DNA of 64,000 nucleotides from an uncultured Lachnospiraceae bacterium (GTDB taxonomy: Bacteria > Bacillota > Clostridia > Lachnospirales > Lachnospiraceae): the NCBI GenBank assembly GCA_945949085.1, contig CAMFDJ010000010.1, positions 22,703-86,702 on the forward strand, read 5' to 3'. The notes beneath the pieces are model-generated. The model did no database searches, was not told the DNA's origin, and saw only the letters and a list, made by a program, of their open reading frames with translations. Position numbers and translations under genes: made by a program. How positions within the stretch are numbered: the first letter of the stretch is position 1; each line of letters begins with the position of its first letter. Of this stretch, positions 52,170 to 60,879 are shown one piece after another.

Positions 52170-52869
52170 TCGCGATGCCTACCGAAACATAATTTTCAAA
52201 CACAGCCTTCAGGTCTGTGCCTTCCACAGCATGATAATTTCGATGCCCCTCTATCAGATAGGAGATTCTGCCTTCCGAAAGCTTGGTTTCGATATAACGA
52301 TCCTTATAGAATTCCCCGGATGATACCGTTCTGTTGTGCAGTACGCCTTTACATGCAGACAGCTCGCAGCCGGGGAAATTTACATTCCAGATCTGATTGA
52401 TTGCGAGCGGCTTATCCAATAACTCGGCTATGATTTCCTGCAGATACCTGTCTGTCACTTCGTGCATCCGGCAGGCATCCTCCGAAAATGCGATCGTATG
52501 AATTCTTTGAAATGCCGCTTCAAATGCCGCACCCGCGGTAGCGGAATACTGCAGATCAGAGGCCGTATTATATCCGTAATTGATTCCCGAAAAAACATGA
52601 TCCGGTTTCCCCGGCACAATATTGAGTACACCTATTCTGACGCAGTCAGCCGGTGTGCCATCGCAGGCAAATGCGCGAACCCCCGGCACAGGGAACTCCA
52701 CTTCCCATGCTTCTATGCTATGCCGCAATGTGATGCTATGGGACATTGCGCTTCTCTGGCTCTCCGGCGCAACTACCCACACCTGTCCGAACTGCGATGC
52801 AGCCTTTGCAAGGCGGACAAGTCCATCTGCATCTATTCCATCGTCATTTGTAATTAGTATTTTTCTCAT
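52156..52869 (-). CDS. surE: 5'/3'-nucleotidase SurE
   Basis: MRKILITNDDGIDADGLVRLAKAA (start 52869), VVAPESQRSAMSHSITL, FSGINYGYN. Confidence 0.96.
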   Translation of the reverse strand: MRKILITNDDGIDADGLVRLAKAASQFGQVWVVAPESQRSAMSHSITLRHSIEAWEVEFPVPGVRAFACDGTPADCVRIGVLNIVPGKPDHVFSGINYGYNTASDLQYSATAGAAFEAAFQRIHTIAFSEDACRMHEVTDRYLQEIIAELLDKPLAINQIWNVNFPGCELSACKGVLHNRTVSSGEFYKDRYIETKLSEGRISYLIEGHRNYHAVEGTDLKAVFENYVSVGIATNIS

Positions 52870-52930
52870 ATGCTCTCTCCTTGGTACTAGGGGACGGGGT
52901 TTGGGGTTCATTAAAAATAGCTTCTCATTT

Positions 52931-54781
52931 TCACGAATTACTGCGAGGCGTTTTGCATTCCCGATAATGCTGTTCCTTCGCCTGATACATTCTTTCATCT
53001 GCAACATTTGCCATTTCTCTAACGGTCAGATCCGGACATTCTCTCTTTGTGACATAACCACAGGCGATTGACAGAGCGGATATCATTTCTCCTGACCAGC
53101 TATGAATCGTTTTTTCAAAATCGGCTTTGATTTCTTTTAATTTGTCCGGATTTGCCAGAATAACAGCGGCAAATTCATCTCCGCCCAATCGATAAATCCT
53201 TCCAAACGGTCCAAAACAACGCTGCATACATTCGGCAGCTCCTGCAAGCAGTTCATCCCCAGCCGCATGTCCCCACGTATCATTGACGACTTTCAGACCA
53301 TTGACATCCATGGCCACAAAAACAAAATCATCTTCGGGCGGTGCATCCGCATAGTGCATCAACTCATTTTCATAGGCTCTCCGGTTATAGCAATGTGTCA
53401 GCTTGTCCGTTGTGGATTCTCTGATCAGCATTTCTTCCTTGCGTTTTTCCTGATCAATGATCTGCGTCGTACAGATGACTCTTTGCACTCTCCCATCCGG
53501 AGCTCTGTCAATCGAAATAAACGACATTCTGATCCAGCCCACATTTTTTCCAAGCAGATCCATAAAAATGATTTTTTTGTCTTTCAAACGTTCCGCCAGG
53601 GTCGTCAGATCCGTAAATGCCAGTCCCTGCTCCAGATACAGATCCGACATAGTCGCATGCATGATTTCTTTCACGGTCTCTGCAGCATCTTTGTCCCCAT
53701 TCTTTGCGACGATTTCCTGTACCTGATTACGCTCAGAATATGCGGTAATCGTGTTTTTCTCTAAATCAAGGAGATGCATACTGTAATAAATTTCCGACAT
53801 GGAAGTCAATACAATCAGCTGCTCCATCTGTTCTCTTCTGAAAAACAACAGTTTCTTGATTGCGATCAACAAAGCAACTGACGCAATTACCAGACAAAGA
53901 ATAATCATCGCGATTGGAATCTTACTGTCCTTTCTGATGCCCGCCAAAGATTGCACAATACAAATCACATATTGATCGTTTTTCAGTACAGAGCATATGC
54001 TTTTTTGCCCATTCACCCTGCTTCGGATATGATATATTTCATTTTCTCTGCCATTGTCGCAATCGATTCCAATATCCTTCAGCTCAATGCCAATCTGCTG
54101 ACTTGTTGCCCCCAGAATTTCTCCCGTATCTGCGTCTGCAACATAAATATCCAGATTTTCATACACCGGCATACTGTTTACCACATTGGAAATCTCATTA
54201 TTCTCAAGCTCCTTTAATAACCTGACCGGTTCTATGCCAACCTGCACCATTTTCTTACCGGCACTATCCCATGTGATTGCATACATCATCTCCTTTTTTT
54301 CGGCAGTATTCGGGACAACGTCCTGACACATAGACAGAGATTTATCAGCAAGCATCGGCTTAAAATAACCAATCTGATCTCCCGCGTCAAAGGACAGACC
54401 ATAATATTTCGGAACAGTCCCTGCATAAATCGTTCCTTCTTCATCAAAAAGATGGATCTCATCGATGGACATCAGATCGGCAATTTTACTAAGTTCGTCC
54501 ACACTGTATTCCGTCTCCGGGTGATTATCTATCATATATGCAACCGTACGCGCACGAATGATGTATTCTTCCTTCAAAGAAGCCAACAAGGTTTCTTCAG
54601 CAGCCTGATTCTTTTCCAGCACACCACTCATCTGGCCCTGCAGGACTTCCCCCGTTTTTTTCGCGTTTCTTTCGTTATTATAAAGTAATACTGCAAAGGA
54701 AGAAATCACCAGCAGCAGTGCTACCATGGCAACCATTATGACTACTTTTCCAAAAGGGATCTCTTTTGTATTGCGATTCAT
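52931..54781 (-). CDS. Membrane diguanylate cyclase (extracytoplasmic sensor region, two TM, GGDEF)
   Basis: TTDKLTHCYNRRAYENEL, VFVAMDVNGLKVVNDTWGHAAGDELL, YRLGGDEFAAVI. Confidence 0.93.
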   Translation of the reverse strand: MNRNTKEIPFGKVVIMVAMVALLLVISSFAVLLYNNERNAKKTGEVLQGQMSGVLEKNQAAEETLLASLKEEYIIRARTVAYMIDNHPETEYSVDELSKIADLMSIDEIHLFDEEGTIYAGTVPKYYGLSFDAGDQIGYFKPMLADKSLSMCQDVVPNTAEKKEMMYAITWDSAGKKMVQVGIEPVRLLKELENNEISNVVNSMPVYENLDIYVADADTGEILGATSQQIGIELKDIGIDCDNGRENEIYHIRSRVNGQKSICSVLKNDQYVICIVQSLAGIRKDSKIPIAMIILCLVIASVALLIAIKKLLFFRREQMEQLIVLTSMSEIYYSMHLLDLEKNTITAYSERNQVQEIVAKNGDKDAAETVKEIMHATMSDLYLEQGLAFTDLTTLAERLKDKKIIFMDLLGKNVGWIRMSFISIDRAPDGRVQRVICTTQIIDQEKRKEEMLIRESTTDKLTHCYNRRAYENELMHYADAPPEDDFVFVAMDVNGLKVVNDTWGHAAGDELLAGAAECMQRCFGPFGRIYRLGGDEFAAVILANPDKLKEIKADFEKTIHSWSGEMISALSIACGYVTKRECPDLTVREMANVADERMYQAKEQHYRECKTPRSNS

Positions 54782-54915
54782 CGCTTTTTCTCCTCAATTC
54801 TCCTGATCACATTCTGTTTCAATTCCGATACAGCACCTAAATAAAGTACTCATTCCGACGTATGATACCATTATATAGTACCTCGCCTTTTCCCACAACC
54901 ACAATTTACCGGGGG

Positions 54916-56445
54916 CTACAATTCCACCAATCTGGTAGCGATTTTTTCCCTAAACCTGACATCATGCTCTACCATCAACATCGTTGGCTGATACGCAAGC
55001 AACAGTTTTTCAATCTGCATTCTGGAAAAAACATCGATATAATTCAGCGGCTCATCCCATATATAAAGATGCGCCGGCGTGAGCAGACTGGACGCTATCA
55101 GAACCTTCTTTTTCTGTCCCTCTGAGAACTGCCTCATATCCTTCTCAAACTGTACCCTTGCAAAATCAAGTTGCCTTAGGAGCGACAATAGAAGCGTGTA
55201 ATCCAGCTCATTTTCTTTGGCATATTCCTTCAAAGTTCCCCTCAAATGCGATGTATCCTGATTGATATAGGATATCGCAAGGCCGCTTGCCACCTCTGGA
55301 TTTCCTGTCGTTTCAAAGCATATCTCACCATCAGACAAGATGCCTGCCTGCGCCAGAATCGCTTTGATAAAACTTGATTTTCCACAGCCATTGTTTCCAT
55401 CTAAGAATACTCTTTCACCCTGCATGAGTTCAAATGTCAGATCTTTTATGACAGGTGCATCAGCATCTTTATACCTGAGAGAAAAATCCCTGCATGCAAT
55501 CAGCCTCTCTTTATGATGCGATAGTGGCATCAGCTTCAAATCTGTGATTTCCTCAATCTCATTTAAAAGCCCTTCCTTCTCTTCAATCTCATGCATGATT
55601 CTGTTTTCAAAGGATTTTACTCTGCTCTGCATCTTTTTTGTTTTGGCACCGATATATGCCCTCGTATCGAGAAATCTGTCATGTTCCTTGATCGGATCAA
55701 AACCGATTTTGGTCCCTTCGTTTTTATCTGCCCAGCGTCTCGATCTGTCTGCTGCCTCTTTCAGCTTATGGATTTCTTTGAGGTGTTTTTCATTTTCGGC
55801 TTTTGCATTGCTGTCGGCACGTTCCTTATTGATCCACCAGCTGGAGAAGTTTCCTGCCTGCACTTCTATACCCACACGTCCCAGCACCAGTACATGATCG
55901 ATGCATCCATCCAGAAAGTCTCTGTCATGCGAAACCAGAATAAATCCCTTCTTGCCGGCAAGATATCCTTTTATGATTTCTCTGGCATCCTTATCAAGAT
56001 GGTTAGTCGGTTCATCAATCAGCAGAAAATCATTCTCTCCGGAAAATAATACGGCCAACATGACCTTTGTTCTTTCCCCAAAGCTAAGCGCGCCAAAAGG
56101 CCGATATAAAATCTCGCCATCTATTCCCAGCTTCGGCAATTCACACATAACTCTCCAGCTTTCCACCCCCGGTTTCCAGTCTTCCATCAGCTCAGCTGCA
56201 TTTTTTGACAGATCTTCATCCGGGATTCTGTATGGAAAATAATCATACACAATGCCTTTACTGATACTGCCGCTATAGTCATATTTCCCAAGCAAAAGAT
56301 TTAAAAAAGTTGTTTTGCCCTTTCCGTTTCTTCCTATAAAACCAAGTTTCCAATTTGTATCTATGGAAAAAGAAACGTTGTCAAATACATTATCAAAACT
56401 GCCTTCATATGCGAAGGTTACGTTACAAACATTTATCTGAGCCAT
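54916..56445 (-). CDS. ABC-F family ATPase, Lsa-type (putative antibiotic-resistance/ribosome protection)
   Basis: MAQINVCNVTFAYEGSFDNVFDNVSFSIDTNWKLGFIGRNGKGKTTFLNLLLGKY; two ABC domains, LSFGERTKVMLAVLF, DEPTNHLD; second domain FLDGNNGCGKSSF, FSEGQKKKVLIASSLL. Confidence 0.93.
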   Translation of the reverse strand: MAQINVCNVTFAYEGSFDNVFDNVSFSIDTNWKLGFIGRNGKGKTTFLNLLLGKYDYSGSISKGIVYDYFPYRIPDEDLSKNAAELMEDWKPGVESWRVMCELPKLGIDGEILYRPFGALSFGERTKVMLAVLFSGENDFLLIDEPTNHLDKDAREIIKGYLAGKKGFILVSHDRDFLDGCIDHVLVLGRVGIEVQAGNFSSWWINKERADSNAKAENEKHLKEIHKLKEAADRSRRWADKNEGTKIGFDPIKEHDRFLDTRAYIGAKTKKMQSRVKSFENRIMHEIEEKEGLLNEIEEITDLKLMPLSHHKERLIACRDFSLRYKDADAPVIKDLTFELMQGERVFLDGNNGCGKSSFIKAILAQAGILSDGEICFETTGNPEVASGLAISYINQDTSHLRGTLKEYAKENELDYTLLLSLLRQLDFARVQFEKDMRQFSEGQKKKVLIASSLLTPAHLYIWDEPLNYIDVFSRMQIEKLLLAYQPTMLMVEHDVRFREKIATRLVEL

Positions 56446-56465
56446 ATAGCCTCCCTTCGCCTGTG

Positions 56466-56502
56466 AAAAAAAGATCCTGCAATGCATACGCATAACAGGA
56501 CC
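56466..56502 (-). terminator. Leader attenuator terminator immediately upstream of the ABC-F gene
   Basis: Minus strand GGTCCTGTTATGC-GTAT-GCATTGCAGGATC TTTTTTT. Confidence 0.8.
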
Positions 56503-56563
56503 GCAAAATAAACCTATATTATTATCCTGGGATAAGAACAAGGAAAACGAGCGATAATCCAAT

Positions 56564-56614
56564 CTAAGCGTACACAAATAACAGTCCTGTTTCACAGGTC
56601 TTCTTCTTTACCAT
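56564..56614 (-). CDS. Leader peptide uORF of the ABC-F gene, MVKKKTCETGLLFVYA*
   Basis: Short ORF overlapping the CCTGT-GAA-ACAGG hairpin and the antiterminator strand; AGG about 9-12 nt upstream. Confidence 0.6.
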   Translation of the reverse strand: MVKKKTCETGLLFVYA

Positions 56615-56774
56615 GTGCTTTGCCTAAACGAAATTATCTGTTTATCATTTCCTCACCCTACACAAATATGTGCTCTTTCAATTGATTTATCCCCAAGGAC
56701 GCATCCATTATACCATTCTCCCCGGTGCCTTGCAACTGAAAAAGGCTTGTGAACAGACCAAAGAACATAGTCAG

Positions 56775-57593
56775 TTAAAATTTCATATTCAGTCCAACTC
56801 TTAATTGTTCTAATTGATCGCCCAGTTCTTCTTTCATGATCCTGTAGGCTCTTTCCTTTGTGCAATGTCCGGTACACACAAAATCAATTCCCGTCTCTCG
56901 TATCTTCTTAGCCACCCCGCGAATCTCGTCATCTGATTTATTGAAAAGGTGGAATCCCCCAATCAGTCCATAAACATGTTTGTCAGGAAATGTCTCGCTT
57001 ACTTCACGAATGATATTGACGGCTCCGCCGTGTGAACAGCAATTGATAATTACAAGCCCCTTGTCGGTATCTACAACCAAACTTTGCTCATGGGAAAAAT
57101 CATCGGGTCTCCATCCGAACGGAGTGCGCTGATACATCATTTCACGTTTTCCAATTGCTTCCAGTCCCTTCGTTTTGTGCGGGATTAGGTAAACTCCCTT
57201 CATTAATTCATAATCACCCGAAACAATTTCTATTCTTTCCGCATAATCCGTAAGTACGCGCTTTGGAATACCTATATATTTGTGAAAAATAAACTTCTTG
57301 TGATAACAGTTTTCCCCGGCAGTTTCCCTCAAATAAAACTTCGCCTTGCCATTCTCTTTGAAGAATCTGGGCATTCCGTTTGCATGATCATAATGTGCAT
57401 GGCTTAGTACTGCATAATCAACAGTTCCGATATCTATGCCCAACTGCTCCATATTCTTTGCAAACAATTCAGAGGCTCCTACATCTACAAGAATCTTCTT
57501 GTTTCTATACGCAACCAGAATAGAGAGTCCCCATTCTCCTGCGATTCCTTCACATGCGATATTGTCTACTATTACAGTTATGTTTGTTTCCAT
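56775..57593 (-). CDS. MBL-fold metallo-hydrolase
   Basis: LSHAHYDHANGMPRFF, INCCSHGGAVNI, GLIGGFHLF, CTGHCTKERAY. Confidence 0.92.
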   Translation of the reverse strand: METNITVIVDNIACEGIAGEWGLSILVAYRNKKILVDVGASELFAKNMEQLGIDIGTVDYAVLSHAHYDHANGMPRFFKENGKAKFYLRETAGENCYHKKFIFHKYIGIPKRVLTDYAERIEIVSGDYELMKGVYLIPHKTKGLEAIGKREMMYQRTPFGWRPDDFSHEQSLVVDTDKGLVIINCCSHGGAVNIIREVSETFPDKHVYGLIGGFHLFNKSDDEIRGVAKKIRETGIDFVCTGHCTKERAYRIMKEELGDQLEQLRVGLNMKF

Positions 57594-57612
57594 TTAAGCT
57601 TCCTCTCCTCTT

Positions 57613-57995
57613 CTAAACATATCTTGCAAATTTACGCACATCAAAGTCACAGGTATGTACTTTCGCATACACTAATTTTTGCTCTCCGAATCTGTCAAAA
57701 AGGACGAGCAAATTACGAGGACCATTTTTGTATTTTTCAAGTAGCGTGATACCAATTGTCATATCCAGTTCCTTCGCAGCACTGCCAAAGGATCTCCTTT
57801 CCTTTGGGGACGTTTCTAAATGTATTCAAAAATTCCCCCAATAGCATCAGATACGTTAATCATTTCTGAAATTGGCAATCTGTCTACTTTCTTGTAACCG
57901 CGAAGCGACATATCTAACAGTGCAAGTAGTAAATAATTTTCGTCCCCGACTACTTCGTGTTGATTTATAAAATCGAAATTCTTACTGCCTACTGA
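57613..57995 (-). pseudogene. Frameshifted remnant of a small unknown protein
   Basis: GSKNFDFINQHEVVGDENYLLLALLDMSLRGYKKVDRLPISEMINVSDAIGGIFEYI in one frame continues as HLETSPKERRSFGSAAKELDMTIGITLLEKYKNGPRNLLVLFDRFGEQKLVYAKVHTCDFDVRKFARYV* in the next; no in-frame ATG at the 5' end. Confidence 0.55.
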
Positions 57996-58180
57996 TGATT
58001 CATTTCTTCTTTGATATCTCTTATTAGGCAGATTAGAAAATCTTTACATTGACCACACCCTTTTGCGGCCCCGGTTGCATCTTGAACTTCCTGAAGTGTC
58101 TCTGCACCATTTTTAATGGCATCTTCAATCATTCCATATGTTATATTTCTGCAATGACATGCTTCCTTATTTCTATTCAT
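57989..58180 (-). CDS. BFD-like [2Fe-2S]-binding small protein
   Basis: CHCRNITYGMIEDAIKNGAETLQEVQDATGAAKGCGQCKDFI-type spacing (CxC...CxxC). Confidence 0.85.
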   Translation of the reverse strand: MNRNKEACHCRNITYGMIEDAIKNGAETLQEVQDATGAAKGCGQCKDFLICLIRDIKEEMNHQ

Positions 58181-58470
58181 ATTTATACGCCTCCCTTATT
58201 TTCACAACAGCACTTGTTCTTATCAAATGCCCTTCCTGTACGGCAGCCAAGATAGCAATAGTGCAGATGAAACTTCCGCTCCTGATTTCCCCTTACAATA
58301 ATTTTGCAATTTCATAAGCATCTTTTGAGAATCTTTCTATTCGTTCTTTTCTGTTGTTATCATTCCCATAGCCTCTCGTCATTTGGTCAAAAACATTCAT
58401 CGTTTTTCCTTCTTTCGTTCAATATGATGCTGCCGCGTTCTTTGCGTAAAAAAGAATACTATAAAAGCAA

Positions 58471-58860
58471 TTATGTATCCGCTGTAATCTCTATCTGATT
58501 TCCTTCCGGATCAAGTATACAACTTTCGTAATAGCCGTCACCTGTTGTACGCGGGCCACTGATCACTTCATATCCGTCATTCCTTATTTTCTCTGTGATT
58601 CTATCCACATCCTCTTTTTGGCCAACTGTAAATGCAATATGAATGAATCCTGTTCTCTTTTTATATTTTTCTGTATCATTCATCTGCGTACTGTTCATGA
58701 TTTCCAGCCTTGCCCCATCATGGAATTCCAAAAAATAAGAACTGAATCCAATTTCCTCGTGCACATATCTCTCGCCCGCTTTTGCATCAAAATAGGTTTC
58801 AAAAAACTTTTTCTCTTTTTCAAGATCATTTACATACATTGCAACATGTTCTATACGCAT
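58471..58860 (-). CDS. VOC family (glyoxalase-like) protein
   Basis: MRIEHVAMYVNDLEKEKKFFETYFDAKAG ... GDGYYESCILDPEGNQIEI. Confidence 0.93.
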   Translation of the reverse strand: MRIEHVAMYVNDLEKEKKFFETYFDAKAGERYVHEEIGFSSYFLEFHDGARLEIMNSTQMNDTEKYKKRTGFIHIAFTVGQKEDVDRITEKIRNDGYEVISGPRTTGDGYYESCILDPEGNQIEITADT

Positions 58861-58914
58861 ATTTTTCCTCCCTTATTTCTACGACCGGATATGTAAGCAT
58901 GTTTTTATCTTTCA

Positions 58915-59949
58915 TCATTTATTGATAAGCGTCTCCCATGCGCTGGATCCTTTCATATATCCAAAAGACTCCTCATCTCTGAATCCATCCAGCAATTTTT
59001 CTTTTATCCCCTCGATAAAGGAACTATCAGGATTTTTGAATTTCATGTGCTGAAATAACTTTGACTTTTGGAAATCGCATAGGCTATCCACATTGTGCAA
59101 CAGTTGCTCCACTACCAGATAAGTACCCTGTCTATTTTTTTCAGCGCACACAACATCAAGCATTGCTGCACATTCATTATATTTTCCCATATCAAATATC
59201 CCGGACAACGCTCCCGTTTTTTCTGCCAGAAACCGCGCATTTTCAATATCATTTTCTTCAAGTGCCATTCCTGTCATAAAAGAAAATGCAAAATTCAAAG
59301 TATGATACTCCGAAAATAACACATTTTCAAACATATCATATGCTTCTTCTATTTTCCCCTGCTCCTTATATAATCTTCCCCAATATATTTTTTTCATGGG
59401 ATCATGGTCAGAAAAGTACTGTAAATACTTCTCCGCCATTGCATAATTCTTTTTCCTTAGATAGAAACCAAACAGGGAATCGGCTGCATGATGTTGTATT
59501 TCTTCATTTTCATCATGCAATGCCATTTCATACCATGCATTTATCTGTTTGTCATATTGATCCGGCTCTTCACATTCCCCGGTCATTCTTCTCGCGTCAA
59601 GCATTACCGCCACCTGCCAGATAAGCATATTGCAGTTTGGATACTCTCTTATTTTTTCCAAAGCCCACTCATATGTCTTCTCAAAACCTTCTTTCTCAAA
59701 CTTGTCATCCATTTGCCTGATCATATCTCCTATTTCAGACGCTGTAAGTTCCTCATGAAATGACATTAAGGTATCGAGGGAAATATGTAATAGTCTTGCA
59801 ATCGGAGCCAGTAACTCTATATCCGGATTGGAATTTCCATTCTCCCACTTATTCACTGCCGGAGTCGATACGCCTAATCTATTTGCCATTTCCTCTTGTG
59901 TAAGGCCAATTTCTTTTCTATATTTTTTTATCACACTGCCAATATGCAT
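58915..59949 (-). CDS. XRE family HTH regulator with TPR-like C-terminal region
   Basis: IGSVIKKYRKEIGLTQEEMANRLGVSTPAVNKWENGNSNPDIELLAPIARLL. Confidence 0.92.
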   Translation of the reverse strand: MHIGSVIKKYRKEIGLTQEEMANRLGVSTPAVNKWENGNSNPDIELLAPIARLLHISLDTLMSFHEELTASEIGDMIRQMDDKFEKEGFEKTYEWALEKIREYPNCNMLIWQVAVMLDARRMTGECEEPDQYDKQINAWYEMALHDENEEIQHHAADSLFGFYLRKKNYAMAEKYLQYFSDHDPMKKIYWGRLYKEQGKIEEAYDMFENVLFSEYHTLNFAFSFMTGMALEENDIENARFLAEKTGALSGIFDMGKYNECAAMLDVVCAEKNRQGTYLVVEQLLHNVDSLCDFQKSKLFQHMKFKNPDSSFIEGIKEKLLDGFRDEESFGYMKGSSAWETLINK

Positions 59950-60075
59950 TTCAAATCATCTCCTAGATTAAATTCAAAAGCTTTTGTAAATTAATCATAA
60001 CAAAATTATGCGCACTCCACAATTGAACAGTTGTTAATTCCTATTCAATTTATTTAACCAATAAGAAAAGCAAAT

Positions 60076-60116
60076 AAAAAAAGCACTTAAGCATATCCTA
60101 ATATTGTCTTAAGTGC
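60076..60116 (-). terminator. Minus-strand terminator with no obvious intact upstream gene
   Basis: Minus strand GCACTTAAG-N16-CTTAAGTGC TTTTTTT. Confidence 0.75.
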
Positions 60117-60302
60117 CCAAATTGGAAGCTGCGTGTCTCTACAAGCGGTGCGCAGACAGGACGGAATCAGTCGTGGGAGCTTGCTCACAAACGGCTGAAT
60201 TTCGGACTGGATGCATAGCGCGACAGCGCGTCATGAGCATGTAGCGCAAGCGGAATGCGAATGGCACCGCATAATTAAATTTGAAGCTGTCGCTCTCCCG
60301 TT

Positions 60303-60335
60303 CGCTGATATGTCGCTGATATGTCTCTGATATGT
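60303..60335. repeat. Triplicate 11-bp tandem repeat
   Basis: cgctgatatgt cgctgatatgt ctctgatatgt. Confidence 0.9.
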
Positions 60336-60349
60336 TGGCCTATCATTTT

Positions 60350-60606
60350 ACCTATAAATAACTTCTCTATGCAAATTTTATACGTATTTTCTTACACGTT
60401 TTACTTCATTTTTTCTGGTTTTACCTATAGAAAATGCCATTTCACAAATTCTATAGGTAATTTTTTGCTTCATACTTCTTTATTCCCTTTGATTTAACCT
60501 ATAAAACATATTAATCAGCATATTTTATAGGTATTTTCCTGCTTATGCGACCTTCACGTCCTCTGATTTTACCTACTATTTATAAATACAGACATATTTT
60601 ATAGGT
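60350..60606. repeat. Four-unit array of 36-nt inverted-repeat-ended elements, period 73-74 bp
   Basis: Units at 60350-60385, 60423-60458, 60497-60532 and 60571-60606, each ACCTATA...TATAGGT (first and last degenerate); inter-unit segments 37, 38 and 38 nt. Confidence 0.85.
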
Positions 60607-60728
60607 AATGCCCCCTATTTCGCATTCGCCAGGACAAGAAATAACTTCGTTTGTGCTTCTTCTCTGAGCTCGGTCAATTCCGATTGAACATATAAAAACC
60701 GGAGTCTGCCAATTCTTCAGATCAAAAT

Positions 60729-60870
60729 CTAGCAGTTAGAATATTCAGGTAATAAGTCTCCCAGCAGCATAACTCTATCCTCACCAACAAGAACTTCTAT
60801 GTTCTTAGCGTTGATTCCTGTTTGCATCATAAACTCTCGACAAGCTCCACAAGGAGGCATCATTCCATGG
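60729..60870 (-). pseudogene. Cytidine deaminase C-terminal fragment
   Basis: Reverse-strand reading RHGMMPPCGACREFMMQTGINAKNIEVLVGEDRVMLLGDLLPEYSNC* contains the PCGxC zinc motif; N-terminal half absent. Confidence 0.75.
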
Positions 60871-60879
60871 CGCTTTTCC

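Noticed and set aside
54916-56595. 559-aa ABC-F ORF as annotated in the track
   Set aside because: The N-terminal 50 codons run through the leader terminator. MAQINV at 56445, with GGGAGG upstream, is the natural start.
60350-60606. CRISPR array
   Set aside because: 36/37-38 nt spacing is CRISPR-like, but the unit cores vary, the inter-unit segments are partly conserved, and there are no cas genes in the window.
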